A stretch of DNA of 64,000 bases, from contig DASZBS010000097.1 in assembly GCA_035943995.1 (NCBI GenBank), forward strand, positions 19,005 through 83,004. The letters run 5' to 3'. A program made the position numbers and the translations under genes. This DNA is from Vulcanimicrobium sp035943995 (lineage in GTDB: Bacteria; Vulcanimicrobiota; Vulcanimicrobiia; Vulcanimicrobiales; Vulcanimicrobiaceae). The notes beneath the pieces were generated by a model, which was given only the letters and a program-made list of their open reading frames with translations, was not told where the DNA came from and made no database searches. Below, piece after piece: positions 9,028 to 18,441 of the stretch (its first letter is position 1; every line of letters starts with the position of its first letter).

Positions 9028-10983
9028 ATGTTCTCACCGATCCGCCGATTCCACGTCCGTCCACAATCTCCGCACGTTCGGGTTCGACGCCGGGGACGAC
9101 CACCGCCGCGCCCCGAACTCCGGCGTGTGCTCCTCGTCGACGAACGCCGGCTGCCCGTCCCCGCGCAGGGCGGACTGGGCGACGCGCTCGCGCCGGCCGA
9201 GTTCCTTTCACGGCTGGTCCGGCGGCGCGTGCTCGGTGAGGGCGAGCGGCGCGCGATCGTCCGCCGCATCGCCGCGACGCACGAAGACGCTGCGCTCGCA
9301 CCGCACGTGCGTTCCAGCCCGTCGTTCGCCGCACGCGTGCTGGACGCGCTCGACCGCGGCGCGGTCCCCGCCGCGTTCGAAACGCTGGCACAGCACGTGC
9401 GCACGCTGGTCGCATTCGCGGATGCGCTCGACGTGCGCAGTGCGCTGCGCCACGCCGTCGCGGCCGAGGCCGCGCCCGGCGGGGAGACGCTGTCGATCGA
9501 TGCGGCGCTCGTCGCGAACGCCGACGACGCGTTCGCGTGGCGGCGGCTCGCGGGGGAGGCGGGCCTCGCGCTCGACGTCGTCGAGCTGGGTGCGCCACAA
9601 CCGCCGCCGCTCGACCTGCGCGCGGTGGACGGGGTCGTCGCGCTGCTGCGGTACGCCGCGTCGCAGAGCGACGGCGACGCGCGGTGTGCGCTGCTCGCGC
9701 CGCAGAGCGGCGTACGGCCCGACGACGCGCGCACGCTGCTCGCGACCGCGGGCGAGCGCGCGAACCTGCTCGACGTGATCGCGAAAGGCGCCGTGGCCGA
9801 CGCGAACCGCTTCGCGCACGGGCTCGCGACGATCACCGCGGCGTACAAGGCGCCCGACGCATCCGCGCGCACGCTGCTCGCGGCGATCGACACCGCGTTT
9901 CCGCCGGAAGACCCGCCGGCGCGCGCAGCGCTCGAGCGAGTTGCGCGCGACTTCGACGCAGCGCGCGCGTTTGCCGAACCTTGGGAAGCGCACGATCTGA
10001 TCGCCGAGATCGAGGCCGAGCTGACGGGCTCGCCCGCGCGCTCCGCGAGCGTCTCCGGCGTCGAGCCCGCGGCGCCCGTCGCCAACGAGCCGGCCGCGCC
10101 GGTCGCGATGCGCAAGCTGTCGTTCAGCGCGTCGTCGCTGAACACGTACGCCGAGTGCAAGCGCAAATGGTGGTTTCGCTACGCGTGCGCGGCGGTCGAG
10201 GACCGTGGCTCGTCCGCGTCGTTCTACGGCATCGCGTTTCACGCCGCGCTCGAAGACTTTCACGCGACGCACACGCGCTTCGCGGACGGTGACGGCGCGG
10301 CGCTCGCATCGGTCCTCGACTACTGCGTCGTCGCGGCGTTCGACCGGCACCGCACGCGCTTCGACGCCCCGGTCGAGTTCGAGCTGCAGCGCCGCCGCGC
10401 GCGCCGTACGGCGAAGAAGTACCTGACGTGGTTGCTGGAGCGTGCGCGACGCGCGCCGTTCGAGGTGATCGGCTGCGAGACGCAAGCCGACGTCGAGCTG
10501 GGCGGCCACCGCTTCATCGGCTACATCGACCGGCTCGACCGCGACGAGCGCACCGGCACGGTAACCGTCGTCGACTACAAGACGGGCGCCATCGCCACGA
10601 GCGCCGACGAATACCTCGCCGAGGTGCGCGCGTTCCGCGAGTTCCAGCTGCCGTTCTACTACTGGGCGCGCACCGCGGTCGGCGACGTGGTGTCGCGGCT
10701 CGCGCTCGTGCCGCTGAAAGACGCGCTGCTCGACGTCGCGCCGGTCGAGCTGGAAGTCGTCACCACGTCGCGCGCGCCGCGCAGCAACGGCGCGACCGGC
10801 GAGATCGCGGTGGCGGAGCTAGAGCGCGCGCGCGAGCGCATGATCGCGCTCGCCGCGGAGCTGTCGTCGGGAACGCTGCAGTCGTTCCCGGCGACGGACG
10901 ACCCCGGCGCATGCCGCTACTGCGCGTACGCCGAGGCTTGCCGCGAACGGCCGCTCGCGCTCGAGGAGCGCTTCGGCCGCTGA
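9028..10983 (+). CDS. PD-(D/E)XK nuclease with AddB-like Fe-S cysteines
   Basis: This protein of up to 651 residues has a C-terminal RecB/Cas4-like nuclease domain. It opens with LSFSASSLNTYAECKRKWWFRY (near residues 370-390), contains the catalytic VVDYKTG motif (near 535-541), and ends with a cysteine cluster CRYCAYAEAC. Together with the cysteine in AECKRKW this gives the four ligands of the AddB-type 4Fe-4S cluster. The N-terminal half looks like an inactive helicase-like scaffold with no Walker A. The first ~33 residues are arginine-rich, and the true start may be GTG 9127 (VLLVDERRLP). With the helicase at 12707 it probably forms an AddAB/AdnAB-like DNA end-resection enzyme. Confidence 0.75.
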   Translation: MFSPIRRFHVRPQSPHVRVRRRGRPPPRPELRRVLLVDERRLPVPAQGGLGDALAPAEFLSRLVRRRVLGEGERRAIVRRIAATHEDAALAPHVRSSPSFAARVLDALDRGAVPAAFETLAQHVRTLVAFADALDVRSALRHAVAAEAAPGGETLSIDAALVANADDAFAWRRLAGEAGLALDVVELGAPQPPPLDLRAVDGVVALLRYAASQSDGDARCALLAPQSGVRPDDARTLLATAGERANLLDVIAKGAVADANRFAHGLATITAAYKAPDASARTLLAAIDTAFPPEDPPARAALERVARDFDAARAFAEPWEAHDLIAEIEAELTGSPARSASVSGVEPAAPVANEPAAPVAMRKLSFSASSLNTYAECKRKWWFRYACAAVEDRGSSASFYGIAFHAALEDFHATHTRFADGDGAALASVLDYCVVAAFDRHRTRFDAPVEFELQRRRARRTAKKYLTWLLERARRAPFEVIGCETQADVELGGHRFIGYIDRLDRDERTGTVTVVDYKTGAIATSADEYLAEVRAFREFQLPFYYWARTAVGDVVSRLALVPLKDALLDVAPVELEVVTTSRAPRSNGATGEIAVAELERARERMIALAAELSSGTLQSFPATDDPGACRYCAYAEACRERPLALEERFGR

Positions 10984-10993
10984 CGGCAAGTCG

Positions 10994-12499
10994 TCAGATA
11001 TTGTTAGGCGGATACGACGCGACGCCGCCGAGGACGAAGGCGACCTGCTGATTGAGTGGAATTGTTCCGCTCGCGATCGGCGGGGCCATCGTTACGGTAA
11101 CCGTTCCGGCTTGCGAGTCTTGCGTAACGTTGTGAACGTGGTACGACTCGGAAACGGATCCGATGTCGAACAGTCCGAGGAAGCTGACGCTCGCAGACGA
11201 CTGCTCGGTGAAGTCGGACACGATCAATTGTGAGTTCGCGCTCTTGAAGACCATCGTGACGGTCGGCTGATTGCAGATCACCCACGTCTTGAGACGCGAG
11301 AACGTCTGGCCCGGCCCGAAGGTCGTAGCGATGTTGTACTCGGTACCGTTGAGCGCGAAGCCCGTCGCGTCCTTGCCGGTATTCGCGACCACCTCAACCA
11401 AAATGTCGTTCGCGTACCATCCGGTCGAGTTGTCGTTCGAGATTCCGGTGGGTTCCGCGGAGAATACCGTCAGACCCGTGTACTCGATGGTAACGTGCAG
11501 CGAAGACGATGAAGTCGCGTACCGGTCGAGCGTATACGTCGACGATCCGCCGATGCCGACGGAGAATACGTCGAGGACCGGGATCGACAGGCCGGTGCTG
11601 CCGGCGATGCTCAAGTGCGACTCGCTCGAGTCGAAGCTGGCGATGTCAATCTCCACGGTTGCGTTGCGATTCGGGCTGTTGAGAAACCCGAGGAGCTGGT
11701 TGACCGTCGGCAGCTTTTCGCCGCCCGGGCCGCCATACGAGACATAGTAAGTGGCTGCACCCGTCTGCAGGCCGCCGTTGGTCGCGCTCGGCGACGTGAC
11801 GTTCGCCAGGATCGCGGCGAGGCGCGTCGTGGCTGCATTGTACTTGTTGTGCAGTGCGTAGCTTTGCCCAGCCATCTGCTGGTACGCGGTGATGGCGTTT
11901 CGAAGCGCGTTGAGCGTCGACGGAAGATTTGCGAGGCTGCCGTACGCCTTGATGAGCTGATTGAAAATGTCTTGGAGCTTGCCGCCGAACGGTAACGGGT
12001 TCGTGAACTGTCCGCCGGCGTTCCCGAACTCGGTGATGACGGACGCAATCTGCCCTGCAGCGGCGGTGTCTTGCCTGTTCATCGTCTGCTCGTCGGCCTG
12101 TGAAAAATTGAACGTGACGGCCGGAAGCAATTGTGCGTAGAAGCTCGAGAAACTACCCGAGGAGCCGAGCTCCAGGTTTCCGCTACTTGACGTTTGGAGC
12201 AGCGTGTCGATGTCGCCCAGCGTCGCGGCGTTGAAGTACCCGTTGGACCCGTAGACGATACCGTAGTTGAACCCGGCAGGATACGGGGCCATTTGGAAAG
12301 CGCCGTCGAGCTCGCTTTCGATCACCGGCGTGACCTGCGACTGAACGGTTTGCACGAACGCCTGCTGCGCAGCGCCGATCCCGTCATTGGCGGCTTGAAA
12401 CCGGCGGGCGCGAGACTGCGCGGCGTTGCGCGCGGGGCCATTGGCGGGATGGTAGAGAGCGCGGAGCGGCGTCTCGGGCGGAGCATGGAATGTCGACAT
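10994..12499 (-). CDS. Hypothetical protein, 501 aa, beta-rich
   Basis: I do not recognise this protein. The start is an ATG preceded by GAGAGGAA, ending an otherwise long upstream open frame that is only an antisense shadow of the helicase gene. There is no signal peptide. An N-terminal helical part (residues ~30-260, with a Gln/Ala-rich stretch and a possible coiled coil around 180-230) is followed by a Ser/Thr/Gly-rich beta region (VEIDIASFDSSESHLSIAG, VFSVGIGGSSTYTLDRY). It is visibly less GC-rich than its neighbours and sits antisense between the two halves of a helicase/nuclease pair. That suggests later acquisition. Confidence 0.65.
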   Translation of the reverse strand: MSTFHAPPETPLRALYHPANGPARNAAQSRARRFQAANDGIGAAQQAFVQTVQSQVTPVIESELDGAFQMAPYPAGFNYGIVYGSNGYFNAATLGDIDTLLQTSSSGNLELGSSGSFSSFYAQLLPAVTFNFSQADEQTMNRQDTAAAGQIASVITEFGNAGGQFTNPLPFGGKLQDIFNQLIKAYGSLANLPSTLNALRNAITAYQQMAGQSYALHNKYNAATTRLAAILANVTSPSATNGGLQTGAATYYVSYGGPGGEKLPTVNQLLGFLNSPNRNATVEIDIASFDSSESHLSIAGSTGLSIPVLDVFSVGIGGSSTYTLDRYATSSSSLHVTIEYTGLTVFSAEPTGISNDNSTGWYANDILVEVVANTGKDATGFALNGTEYNIATTFGPGQTFSRLKTWVICNQPTVTMVFKSANSQLIVSDFTEQSSASVSFLGLFDIGSVSESYHVHNVTQDSQAGTVTVTMAPPIASGTIPLNQQVAFVLGGVASYPPNNI

Positions 12500-12706
12500 G
12501 TGATTTCCTCTCAGTTGCGTGTCCGGCCGGTCACCGCAAGTCGGATGAACGATTGCGTGTCGGTCCAGTACGAGAGGAGCGTATCGACCCTCTTCCGTGA
12601 GGGAATCGGGGGCTTCCCCTACTCCAGTACCTAGAGGCAAATCCACCGCGTCCACATACATCCACAGATCGCGGCTCAGGAGCAGCAATCGTCGCGGGGC
12701 CATCTC

Positions 12707-14983
12707 GTGTCGCGACGAAACAGGACGGGTGCTCCTCATACACGGCCGGCCGGGCCGATAATCGCAGTCCTCGCGCTCGAGCGTGCGCTCGTACTGCCGG
12801 CAGAGCACGGGCTGCTTGCGTTCACCGGGCCGCCGACGAGTGGCAAGACCGAAGCGCTCGTGCGGCGTTTCACCGCGCTGGTGGCTGCCGATCCCACGCT
12901 GGCCGAAGGCGCGATCGTCACCGCTGCGCGCGACGACGGCGCCCGCGCTCTGGCCGCACGTATCGCCGATGCGAGTGGGATCGCCGTGCGCGGCGCGACG
13001 CTCGACGCGCTCGCGTTCGAGCTGCTGCGCGCGCACCCGCTGGAGACGGGTCTCGCGCTGGACTTGGAGCTGGTCGACCCGCTCGACGCGGAAGAGATCT
13101 TCGAGCGCGCCGCGGCGCCGCTGTTCTCGGCGGAGTGGAGCGACTGGCTCGGCACGGACGTCGACCCCGAGATCGCCGGGCTGCGCACGCCGGCGCGCTT
13201 CGCCGACGCGGCGCTGCGGCTGATTCGCAAGCTGCGCGACGCCGGAATCGACGACGCGGCGTTCTTGGCCGTTGCGCAGCGCGGCGCGACGACGTTCTAC
13301 GCGAACCCGCCGAACCTCGCATCGCCCACGCTGCTGTCGGCGACAAAGGACGAGCACCGCGCGTCGCTCGCGGTCGGTCCCTCGGAGCTGGACCGCCAGC
13401 GCCGCCGCGAGCTCGACCTCGCGAAGATTCTCGCGCGGCTGTATCGCGCGTACGTCGACGAGCTCGTGCGCCGCGGCTGCCTGACCGCGAGCGACGCGCT
13501 CACCGAGGCGACGCGGCTGCTCGAAAACCATCCCGCGATCGGGCGGGCGCTGCGGCGGCGGCTGCGCGTCGCATTCGTCGACGACGCGCACGATCTGTCC
13601 GCCGCGGCGCTGCGCTTCCTGCGCGCGCTCTTCGGCGACGCGCTCGACGGTGTCGCGGTCGCCGGCGATCTCGACGCGGCGACGCAGACGTTCGCGGGCG
13701 CACGGCCCGAGCGCATCTTCGGACGCGCCGTCACGACGGTACCGCTCGCGCCGCGCACGCTGCCCCCGCAAATCCTCGCGGTGATGCGCGGCGTGATCGA
13801 CGCCGACCCCGCGCGGCCGGTCCCGCCCGGCGACGCGTTGCGCGTGCTGCGCCACAGCGATCGTGTCGCGGAAGCGCACGAGGTCGCCGCGCGCGTCGTG
13901 GCGCTGATCGACGCGGGCACACCGCCGGCGCGCATCGCCGTGCTGCATCGCACGCTGCGCACGCTCGCGACGTTCGAGGATGCGCTCGTCGCGCGTAACG
14001 TCCCGCTCGCGCTCGCCGGCGATCCCGCGCTGCTCGAACGGGCCGACGTCCTCGACGCGCTGTCGCTGCTGTGGACCGCGGTCGACCCGTTCCACCACGT
14101 CTGGACGCTGCGCGCGCTGCAGACGCCGATGCTGCGGCTCTCCGACGCGTCGCTCGCGGTGCTGTGCGGCGAGCCCGCGAGCCCGCAGCCCGCGTTGTTC
14201 GCGATGCCCGAAGCCGAGAACGAGGGCGACCGGCGGTGGGACCGCAAGCGCGATCTGCGGCTGGGCACCAACGTGCTGCACGGCGAGCGCGACACGGACC
14301 TGTCCGACATCGCACGCGAACGGCTGCAGGCATTCCGCGCCCGGCGCAAACGCTGGTGCGAGTGGCTGCGCGCGACCGACGTCGCGACCGCCGCGCGCGC
14401 GATCGTCGAGGACGGTGGGCTGCTGCTGCCGCGCAGCGGCGAGACGACCGCGCGCGCGCGGCTGCGCGCGACGTTGATCGATCGCCTCATCGCGCTGCTC
14501 GGGACATATGCGGCGCGACATCCGTTCGACGACCTCGCCGCTGCGCTCGCGTACTGCGAGCGCCTCGCGGCGGCTGAGCACGGGCCGGAGCTCATCGACG
14601 AGCACGACGACGCGGTGGTCGTCGCAGCGGTCGAGCGCGTGCTGAGCCGGCGCTTCGATCACGTCTTCGTCGTCGACGCGCGCGCGGGCGCGTTCCCGCC
14701 GTACTACGTGCCCGACGCGTTCTTGTTCAGCACGACGTACGGCATGATCCCGAAGGACAGCGCGGGCGATTCCGTCGCGGCGCGCACGGCGAAGTTCACC
14801 TGGTACGAGCACCACGCCAAGCCGCGCGCGGCGTACGTGCGCGAGCAGCGCCGCCTCTTCGCCGCGGCGCTGGGCCGCGCCGACATCTCGGCGACGGTCA
14901 CCGCGAGCGGCCGCCCCACCCGCGGGTTCGCCGCCCCCGAGCTCGCGAGCGAGATCGCCGCGCTGCTGAGCAACGCGCGCTAG
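12707..14983 (+). CDS. UvrD/AddA-like superfamily 1 helicase
   Basis: This 758-residue protein has SF1A helicase motifs in order. Walker A is GPPTSGKT at residues 41-48. Motif Ia is IVTAARDDGARALAARI. Motif II is RVAFVDDAHDLSAAALRFL, with DDAH in place of the usual DExQ. Motif III-like sequence is GVAVAGDLDAATQTFAGA. The C-terminal motif V/VI region is HVFVVDARAGAFPPYY plus REQRRLFAAALGRA. The second acidic residue of motif II being Asp is unusual and could weaken ATP hydrolysis. No nuclease domain is fused; the nuclease is supplied by the gene at 9028. The predicted role is unwinding of DNA ends in recombinational repair. It overlaps the Uma2 gene by 4 bases, tail to tail. Confidence 0.78.
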   Translation: MSRRNRTGAPHTRPAGPIIAVLALERALVLPAEHGLLAFTGPPTSGKTEALVRRFTALVAADPTLAEGAIVTAARDDGARALAARIADASGIAVRGATLDALAFELLRAHPLETGLALDLELVDPLDAEEIFERAAAPLFSAEWSDWLGTDVDPEIAGLRTPARFADAALRLIRKLRDAGIDDAAFLAVAQRGATTFYANPPNLASPTLLSATKDEHRASLAVGPSELDRQRRRELDLAKILARLYRAYVDELVRRGCLTASDALTEATRLLENHPAIGRALRRRLRVAFVDDAHDLSAAALRFLRALFGDALDGVAVAGDLDAATQTFAGARPERIFGRAVTTVPLAPRTLPPQILAVMRGVIDADPARPVPPGDALRVLRHSDRVAEAHEVAARVVALIDAGTPPARIAVLHRTLRTLATFEDALVARNVPLALAGDPALLERADVLDALSLLWTAVDPFHHVWTLRALQTPMLRLSDASLAVLCGEPASPQPALFAMPEAENEGDRRWDRKRDLRLGTNVLHGERDTDLSDIARERLQAFRARRKRWCEWLRATDVATAARAIVEDGGLLLPRSGETTARARLRATLIDRLIALLGTYAARHPFDDLAAALAYCERLAAAEHGPELIDEHDDAVVVAAVERVLSRRFDHVFVVDARAGAFPPYYVPDAFLFSTTYGMIPKDSAGDSVAARTAKFTWYEHHAKPRAAYVREQRRLFAAALGRADISATVTASGRPTRGFAAPELASEIAALLSNAR

Positions 14984-15552
14984 GGCAAGAACGAGGCGAC
15001 GGGGATCGCGTCGTTCGGAAACGCGCGCGGCGCGATCGTGCCGCCGCGGTCGAGGACCAGCTTGCCGGCATAGCCGAGCTCGTGCGGTTCGGTGTACACC
15101 TCGACTTGGCGGTGCACGAGGTTCACGATCCAGAGCTCCGCGATGCCGCTGCGTGCGTACGCGCGCAGCTTCCGGCCACGGTCGTACGCGAGCGTCGACA
15201 AGGACACCTCGATGACGAGGAAAACCTCCGGCGAGCGCGGGTGCGCGCTCTTGTACCAGTCATCATGCCGATGAACCAGCGTGAGATCCGGTTGCGGTTC
15301 AGACGTGTCGTCGAGCTCCAGAGGGTTGCCGGGGCACACCATGGCGCGACCGGCGAACCGCTGAACCAGCAGCTCGTTCAGCGCCATGACTGCGCTGCGG
15401 TGGAGCGGGCCTTCGGGCGGCATCGCGATCAGCTGGCCGTCGAGCAGCTCGACCGGCTCGCGCTCGTAGACGATCCCGACGTCGAGCATGCGATGATACT
15501 GGGCCACGGTGATCGGCCGAATTCGGATGTCGCGTTGTTCCATCTCACTCAT
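14980..15552 (-). CDS. Uma2-family endonuclease (DUF820)
   Basis: Uma2 proteins are small PD-(D/E)XK nucleases of mostly unknown role, very common in cyanobacteria, Chloroflexi and related phyla. This 190-residue member has the expected order: LLDGQLIAMPPEGPLH (residues ~37-51), PQPDLTLVH with Asp89, FLVIEVSLST with Glu115, and YDRGRKLRAYARSGIAELWIVN with Lys128. All catalytic positions appear intact. The start MSEMEQ (15552) is preceded by GGAGG about 12 bases upstream; a longer start at MVMRRR is possible. It is a single copy in this window. Confidence 0.85.
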   Translation of the reverse strand: MSEMEQRDIRIRPITVAQYHRMLDVGIVYEREPVELLDGQLIAMPPEGPLHRSAVMALNELLVQRFAGRAMVCPGNPLELDDTSEPQPDLTLVHRHDDWYKSAHPRSPEVFLVIEVSLSTLAYDRGRKLRAYARSGIAELWIVNLVHRQVEVYTEPHELGYAGKLVLDRGGTIAPRAFPNDAIPVASFLP

Positions 15553-15739
15553 CGCAGTGTCGCGCCTCCGCATGACCATTTCGTGTCGCGCCGATTTCGG
15601 CCTCGTGAAACCGATCGCCGTCGCGGGCACCCGCCGAAGACCGCCTTTTCGTAGGCTTCGACGAACTCTCACCCGGCTCTCATCCGACTTGATGATCCGG
15701 CCGAGATGATGGGCGAGCCCAGGACGTTCGGAGGATATC

Positions 15740-17200
15740 GTGCTGCCGCCAAAGATCGACACGTCCACCGATCCGCAGGTCGGTTTCCGCCCGCCGGGTT
15801 CGCTCGACGCGGCGCCTCTCGCGCCATATTCCGGCCGGTTCGGCACGCGCCATGCGGCGCATCTGCTGCGGCGGGCCGGCTTCGGCGGCTCGGTCGCCGA
15901 CGTCGCGCGACTCGCCTCGCTCGGGATGACAGGCGCGGTGGATTCGCTGCTCCATCCCACGGCGCCCGACGCGGACTTCCCGCTCTACCCGCCGTCCGAG
16001 ATCCTTTACGATCCGAAGAAGGCGCGCCAGGCGACGCAGCTCTGGTGGCTCGACCGGATGCTCCGAACGAACCGGCCGCTCGTCGAGAAGATGACGCTGT
16101 TCTGGCACGGGCACTTCGCGACGGCGCTGGGCAAGGTGCAGCCGCAGTACATGGCCGGGCAGGTCAACTTGTTCCGGCAGCTCGCGCTGACGCGGTTCCC
16201 GGTGCTGCTCTCCGCGGTCACGCGCGATCCCGCGATGCTGATCTGGCTCGACAACCGTGCGAACGCCAAAGCGCATCCGAACGAGAACTACGCGCGCGAG
16301 GTGATGGAGCTGTTCGCGCTCGGCCTGGGCAACTACACCGAGGACGACATCAAGGAAGCGGCGCGCGCGTTCACCGGCTGGACGCTCGACAAGAACCAGC
16401 AGGCCACGTTCGTCCCGGCGCGCCACGACGACGGCCTCAAGACCGTGCTCGGCAAGACGGGCACGTTCAACGCCGACGACGTCATCGCGATCGTCGTGTC
16501 GCAGCCCGTGCACCAGCGCTTCCTCGCGCACAAGCTGCTCGAGTTCTTCGTATACAGCGATCCGGAGCCGGAGCTGATCGAAGCCGTCGCGCAGACATAC
16601 GCACTCTCGGGCTACGACGTCGCGAAGACCGTCGGCACGATCCTCCGCTCGAACGTCTTCTTCTCGCCGCGCGCGTACCGCGCGATCCCGAAATCGCCGG
16701 TCGAGCTCGCGGTCGGCACGCTGCGCTACATCGGCGCGCAAACGGTGCCGCCCAACGTCATCTACCAGCTCGCGCGGATGGGCCAGGAGCCGCTGAACCC
16801 GCCGAGCGTCAAGGGCTGGGACGGCGGTCCCGCGTGGATCAACACGTCGACGATGCTCGCGCGCTTCAACTTCGTCAACGGCCTGGTCGCACAGACCGCG
16901 CCCGGCAAGAACGGCGTGGCAGCGGTTCCCGCTCCCAATGTCTTGCCCGACGACATCGTGCGGCGCGTCGGGATGGATCCCGCGAAAGTCGCGGAGGCGA
17001 TCGTCGGCGGCGTGGTGCAGGACGACGTCACCTCCGACGTGCGCGCGACGCTCGTCGCGTACCTGAACTCGCAGACGCCGAACGCGACGATGAGCGCGAC
17101 GATGCAGAACCCGATGCCGTTCGGCCCCGAGAACTACCAAGACAAGATCCGCGGCGCGCTCGCGCTGGCGCTCAACCTCCCCGTCAACCAACTGGACTGA
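15740..17200 (+). CDS. DUF1800 family protein
   Basis: This 486-residue DUF1800 protein starts with GTG after the Shine-Dalgarno sequence GGAGGA (15730-15735). Typical family blocks are present: AAHLLRRAGFGGSVADVARL, WWLDRMLRTNRPLVEKMTLFWH, the signature HPNENYAREVMELFALGLGN (near residues 178-197), AARAFTGWTL, and KGWDGGPAWINTSTMLARFN. DUF1800 and DUF1501 genes are neighbours in very many bacteria, as here (8 bases apart), and are thought to act together at the cell envelope, but their biochemical role is not known. No clear signal peptide is visible here, whereas the partner has one. Confidence 0.88.
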   Translation: MLPPKIDTSTDPQVGFRPPGSLDAAPLAPYSGRFGTRHAAHLLRRAGFGGSVADVARLASLGMTGAVDSLLHPTAPDADFPLYPPSEILYDPKKARQATQLWWLDRMLRTNRPLVEKMTLFWHGHFATALGKVQPQYMAGQVNLFRQLALTRFPVLLSAVTRDPAMLIWLDNRANAKAHPNENYAREVMELFALGLGNYTEDDIKEAARAFTGWTLDKNQQATFVPARHDDGLKTVLGKTGTFNADDVIAIVVSQPVHQRFLAHKLLEFFVYSDPEPELIEAVAQTYALSGYDVAKTVGTILRSNVFFSPRAYRAIPKSPVELAVGTLRYIGAQTVPPNVIYQLARMGQEPLNPPSVKGWDGGPAWINTSTMLARFNFVNGLVAQTAPGKNGVAAVPAPNVLPDDIVRRVGMDPAKVAEAIVGGVVQDDVTSDVRATLVAYLNSQTPNATMSATMQNPMPFGPENYQDKIRGALALALNLPVNQLD

Positions 17201-17208
17201 AGGCTTCG

Positions 17209-18441
17209 ATGAAGAGACAGACGTTCGTCACCTCCGCGCTCTCCGTCGCGTTTCTCGGCGGGAACGCGAGCCGCGTGCTGGCGCAGGTTGCCGCGGGCTC
17301 GCCGCTGCTGCCACCGTTCGCGAACGGCGTCGATCCCGACAACGTGCTGGTGGTCATCCAGATGGGCGGCGGCAACGACGGGCTCAACACGGTGGTGCCG
17401 TGGAGCGACGACGCGTACCACCGCGTGCGCCCCGCGATCCACGTCACCGAAACGCAGGTGCTCAAGCTCAACGACCGCATCGGCTTCAATCCCGCGCTCA
17501 AAGGCTTGCACGAGCTCTACAAGCAGGGCCGCGTCGCGCTGGTGCAAGGCGTCGGCTACCCGAACCCCAACCGCTCGCACTTCGAGGCGACGCAGATCTG
17601 GGAGACGGCGTCGCCCGACCGCCCACAGCAGTACGGCTGGCTCGGCCGCTACCTCGACCGCCGCTTCTCCGGCACGGCGAAGCCCGCGTCGCTGTTCGAA
17701 GCGGTCTCGCTGGGCGACACGCTACCCGCGGCCTTGGTGGCCTCGCACGTCGAAGTGCCCGCGATCGGCGCGCTCAACGCGTTCGCGTACAACACCGGCC
17801 GCGATCTCGCGTCCAAGCAGAGCGCCGGCGTGCTGTACGACGGCGCGAAAGCGGGTCAGTCACCATACCTGTCGATGATCGCGCAAACCGCGCGCGACGC
17901 GTACCACGGCGGCGACGTGCTGCGCAAGCAGACCGGCGAGTTCACCAACAAAGCGACGTACGCACCCAACGGCTTCGCGCAGCAGCTCGCGCTCGCGGCG
18001 AAACTGATCGGCTCGAGCGCCGGATCGAAGATCGTGTTCGTCTCGATCGGCTCGTTCGACACGCACGCGGGCCAGCGCGCGCAGCAGGACCGGCTCCTCG
18101 GCTATCTCGGCGACGGGCTGCTGTCGTTCTACCAGGACCTCGCGGCGCACAACCTCGACAAGAAAGTCCTGACGATGACGTTCAGCGAGTTCGGCCGCCG
18201 CGTGTCGCAGAACGCGTCCAACGGCACGGATCACGGCACCGCGATGCCGCTGTTCATCGCCGGCGGCGGCGTGAAGGGCGGCATCTACGGCGAGCACCCG
18301 TCGCTGACCGATCTCGACCACGGCGACCTGAAGTTCTCGACGGACTTCCGCGCCGTGTACGCGACGGTGATCGAGAAGTGGCTCGGGCGCAACCCGAGCG
18401 ACGTGCTCACCGGAACGTACCCGACGCTCGCGTTCGTCTAA
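17209..18441 (+). CDS. DUF1501 family exported protein
   Basis: This 410-residue DUF1501 protein belongs to the alkaline-phosphatase-like/sulfatase superfamily. It begins with a signal peptide MKRQTFVTSALSVAFLGGNAS... with cleavage near VLAQ (residue 26). Family motifs are VVIQMGGGNDGLNTVVPWSDD, VQGVGYPNPNRSHF, FVSIGSFDTHAGQ, TMTFSEFGRRVSQNASNGTDHGTAMPLFI and DFRAVYATVIEKWLG. The pattern D-THAGQ, SEFGRR and GTDHG is the metal-site-like core of the family. It is in an operon with the DUF1800 gene. The 3' end overlaps the convergent M56 gene by 4 bases. Confidence 0.88.
   Translation: MKRQTFVTSALSVAFLGGNASRVLAQVAAGSPLLPPFANGVDPDNVLVVIQMGGGNDGLNTVVPWSDDAYHRVRPAIHVTETQVLKLNDRIGFNPALKGLHELYKQGRVALVQGVGYPNPNRSHFEATQIWETASPDRPQQYGWLGRYLDRRFSGTAKPASLFEAVSLGDTLPAALVASHVEVPAIGALNAFAYNTGRDLASKQSAGVLYDGAKAGQSPYLSMIAQTARDAYHGGDVLRKQTGEFTNKATYAPNGFAQQLALAAKLIGSSAGSKIVFVSIGSFDTHAGQRAQQDRLLGYLGDGLLSFYQDLAAHNLDKKVLTMTFSEFGRRVSQNASNGTDHGTAMPLFIAGGGVKGGIYGEHPSLTDLDHGDLKFSTDFRAVYATVIEKWLGRNPSDVLTGTYPTLAFV

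Noticed and set aside
12500..14815. N-terminal extension of the 10994-12499 gene to 14815 on the minus strand.
   Set aside because: The extension is antisense to the helicase gene; the ATG at 12499 has its own ribosome site.
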